Positions 62,400 through 64,000 of a stretch of DNA of 64,000 nt are shown piece by piece. The DNA is from Amycolatopsis solani (lineage in GTDB: Bacteria > Actinomycetota > Actinomycetes > Mycobacteriales > Pseudonocardiaceae): NCBI RefSeq assembly GCF_033441515.1, contig NZ_JAWQJT010000001.1:2170001-2234000 (forward strand), written 5' to 3'. The notes beneath the pieces were generated by a model. The model searched no databases, was not told the DNA's origin, and saw only the letters and a program-made list of their open reading frames with translations. Position numbers and translations under genes: made by a program. Numbering within the stretch: the stretch's first letter is position 1; each line of letters begins with the position of its first letter.

Positions 62400-62948
62400 T
62401 TACCGGGCGGTTCCGGCGTGCTGCCCGATCAACGCGCCCAGGTCGAGCTCGACGGGGAACGGTTCGCTGGTCGCGAAGGTCCCCGTCACCGCCGGCCCGT
62501 CTTGGTAGCCCTGGCAGGCGATCAGGGTGACCGGCTCGGCGAGGTCGACGATCCAGTAGTGCGGGATTCCCGCGTCAGCGTATTCGTCGTGCTTGACGCG
62601 GTAGTCCGTGCGGCGGGAGCCCGGGGTCACGAGCTCGATGACCACGGCGACCGCGTCTGCACGGATCGGCTCACCGGCGGCCCGATCGAAGACCAGCAGG
62701 TCGGGGCGGCGCGCGAAGCCGGGCTCACCGGGCGGCGCGAGGCCCAGGTCGAGGTCGGTACCGAGGACGAAGGCGAGCCCGCGCGGCAGCTGCCGTTCCA
62801 GCTGCGCGGCCAACCGGCACGCGGCCAGGTTGTGCGCGCGGCCGGCCCCGGGCGAGGGGACGATGCGGCCTTCGACGAGTTCGGTGAAGCCGCGGTCGGT
62901 CTCGCCGAGCGCTCGGTACTCCTCGATGGTCAACAGCTGGTCGGGCAT
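62400..62948 (-). CDS. Uma2 family putative nuclease-fold protein
   Basis: This 182-residue protein has the Uma2/DUF820 restriction-endonuclease-like fold. Start L-L-T-I-E-E-Y-R-A-L and E-L-V-E-G-R-I-V are followed by R-P-D-L-L-V-F-D with the metal Asp, V-V-I-E-L-V-T-P-G-S, and Y-R-V-K-H-D-E-Y with the catalytic Lys. I-P-H-Y-W-I-V-D is the usual C-terminal motif. TACCGT on the minus strand (62961-62956) ends 7 bases before ATG 62948, so it has its own leaderless start even though the upstream truncated copy reads into it in frame. The biological role of the family is unclear. Confidence 0.85.
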   Translation of the reverse strand: MPDQLLTIEEYRALGETDRGFTELVEGRIVPSPGAGRAHNLAACRLAAQLERQLPRGLAFVLGTDLDLGLAPPGEPGFARRPDLLVFDRAAGEPIRADAVAVVIELVTPGSRRTDYRVKHDEYADAGIPHYWIVDLAEPVTLIACQGYQDGPAVTGTFATSEPFPVELDLGALIGQHAGTAR

Positions 62949-62999
62949 GCGGAAAACGGTATCCGTCGCGCGGGTGGGACAGCGTTCGCTCGACCAGGT

Positions 63000-63395
63000 C
63001 GGATCAGTCGAGCCCGGTGACACGACTTCGATCACGACCGCTACCTCTTCGGCCCGAATCATGCCTCCGTCCTCGCGGACTCGGGCGATCTCGGCCTTGT
63101 CGACGATCATCAGGTCGGGCCGCCGGGAGAAGCCGGGGCTGCCGGCCGACGCCAGACCGAGGTCCACGTCGGTGCCGGGAACGACCTTGAGGTGGTCCGG
63201 CACCTGCCGGACGAGTTGTCGCGCCAGTTCGAACGCCGCGATGTTGTGCTGGGGCTCGGAGTTGGAGGACAACACGATGCGGCCTTCCACGAGCTCGGTG
63301 AAGCCCGTGTCGGTTTCCCCGAGCGCCGCGTACTCCTCGATCGTCAGCAGGTGATCGGGGATCCCCCACCGACCTGGCTGGGAAAGTTCGGTCAC
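63000..63395 (-). pseudogene. Truncated Uma2 copy reading into the next gene
   Basis: The first 130 residues (L-L-T-I-E-E-Y-A-A-L, E-L-V-E-G-R-I-V-L, R-P-D-L-M-I-V-D-K and V-V-I-E-V-V-S-P-G-S) parallel the intact neighbour but stop before the Lys and the Y-W-I-V-D part. About 18 unrelated residues then lead in frame into the next start. It has its own GTG with a GAGGAG site. Loss of the catalytic Lys suggests it is inactive, or that the two halves are now made partly as a 331-residue fusion. Confidence 0.65.
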
Positions 63396-63467
63396 GACGT
63401 CTCCTCGCTGCGCCCGGAATCCGAGTGCAACCGTAGGTGCCCCAACCGTGTGACAGAAGCCGCTCGA

Positions 63468-64000
63468 TCAGGCCTTCTTCAGCTCCCGCGCGATCACCAT
63501 CCGCTGGATCTGGTTCGTCCCCTCGAAGATCTGCGGCACCTTCGCCTCCCGCATGTAGCGCTCCACCGGGAAGTCCCGCGTGTACCCCGCCCCGCCGAGG
63601 ACCTGGACCGCGTCCGTCGTCACCTTCATCGCGCCGTCCGTGGCCACCAGCTTCGCGATCGATGCCTGGCGCTGGAACGGCAGGCCGCGGTCGCGCCTCC
63701 GTGCGGCCTCCAGATAGCAGGCCCGGGACGACTCCACGATCGCCGCCATGTCGGCCAGGAGGAACTCGACGCCCTGGAAGTCGATGATCGCGCGGCCGAA
63801 CTGCGAGCGGCTCTTCGCGTATGCCACCGCCTCGTCCAGCGCCGCCTGGGCCAGGCCCACCGCGCAAGCCGCGATGCCGAGGCGGCCTGAGCTCAGCGAC
63901 GACAGGGCGATGCGCATCCCGTCGCCCGCCGAACCCAGCAGGCGCGCGGCCGGGACGCGGGCGCCGTCGAAGATCATCTGGGCGGTCGGGGAGCCCGTCA
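63468..64000 (-). CDS. Acyl-CoA dehydrogenase, C-terminal part (5' end outside window)
   Basis: The open frame continues past base 64000, so only about the last 176 residues are present. They cover the C-terminal helical domain: [25 protein letters not shown] with FAD contacts, Q-V-L-G-G-A-G-Y-T, and [12 protein letters not shown] with the catalytic Glu of short and medium-chain members. The enzyme oxidises acyl-CoA to enoyl-CoA in fatty acid or amino acid breakdown. Chain-length preference cannot be judged from this part. Confidence 0.93.
   Translation of the reverse strand, partial: TGSPTAQMIFDGARVPAARLLGSAGDGMRIALSSLSSGRLGIAACAVGLAQAALDEAVAYAKSRSQFGRAIIDFQGVEFLLADMAAIVESSRACYLEAARRRDRGLPFQRQASIAKLVATDGAMKVTTDAVQVLGGAGYTRDFPVERYMREAKVPQIFEGTNQIQRMVIARELKKA

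Overview
The window reads as chromosome of a high-GC actinomycete, most likely of the Pseudonocardiaceae and plausibly Amycolatopsis. The reasons are the GC-rich codon use, the many candidate leaderless genes (a TAnnnT-like hexamer ending 6 to 8 bases before the start codon), DtxR/IdeR-type iron boxes, SepH, an ureABCFGD urease cluster, and intergenic palindromes that I associate with this group from memory. The gene backbone follows, in order, a block that I recall from Mycobacterium tuberculosis Rv0871 to Rv0889c: cold-shock protein, exported protein, MFS protein, DUF3027, DUF2530, MarR, SpoU methyltransferase, DUF2537, SepH, SerC, citrate synthase 2. Extra genes are inserted between these anchors. 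No database search was run, so names and synteny rest on motifs and memory. No rRNA, tRNA, transposase, prophage or CRISPR array was seen.

Left part (1 to 17.6 kb): the end of a HAF-repeat protein, a small secreted protein, a TetR plus R2-like ligand-binding oxidase operon, a HAD hydrolase, and then the anchor block with a glutaminyl cyclotransferase, a DUF3027 protein with a long acidic tail overlapping an Hsp90/sacsin-like ATPase, a purine permease and a MarR-MFS pair. The stretch 17.6 to 22.4 kb is an iron and oxygen-stress neighbourhood: an orphan iron box in front of a possible short terminated RNA, arylamine N-acetyltransferase, superoxide dismutase, an iron-box-controlled heme oxygenase, a TetR regulator and a glutamate-cysteine ligase-like enzyme.

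Middle part (22.5 to 45.2 kb): an RNA methyltransferase, SepH, and a two-component system divergent from a lipoprotein-adaptor-ABC efflux operon. A 660-base gene-poor stretch follows with three palindromic hairpin elements, a decayed copy of the preceding permease's 3' end and a 32-bp tandem array. Next come a Tat-exported amidohydrolase, a GT87 glycosyltransferase, SerC, a beta-lactamase-fold hydrolase, a four-gene ABC/kinase/regulator operon, an EphD-like hydrolase-dehydrogenase fusion with its TetR, and citrate synthase 2.

Right part (45.5 to 64 kb): the complete urease operon, a secretory lipase, a TetR, an NCS1 permease with a cysteine-rich tail, pyridoxamine phosphate oxidase, an MFS exporter, lipoproteins, a TetR-controlled tandem pair of metallo-beta-lactamase-fold enzymes, aldose 1-epimerase, an amidohydrolase, an intact Uma2 gene preceded by a truncated copy, and the end of an acyl-CoA dehydrogenase running off the window.
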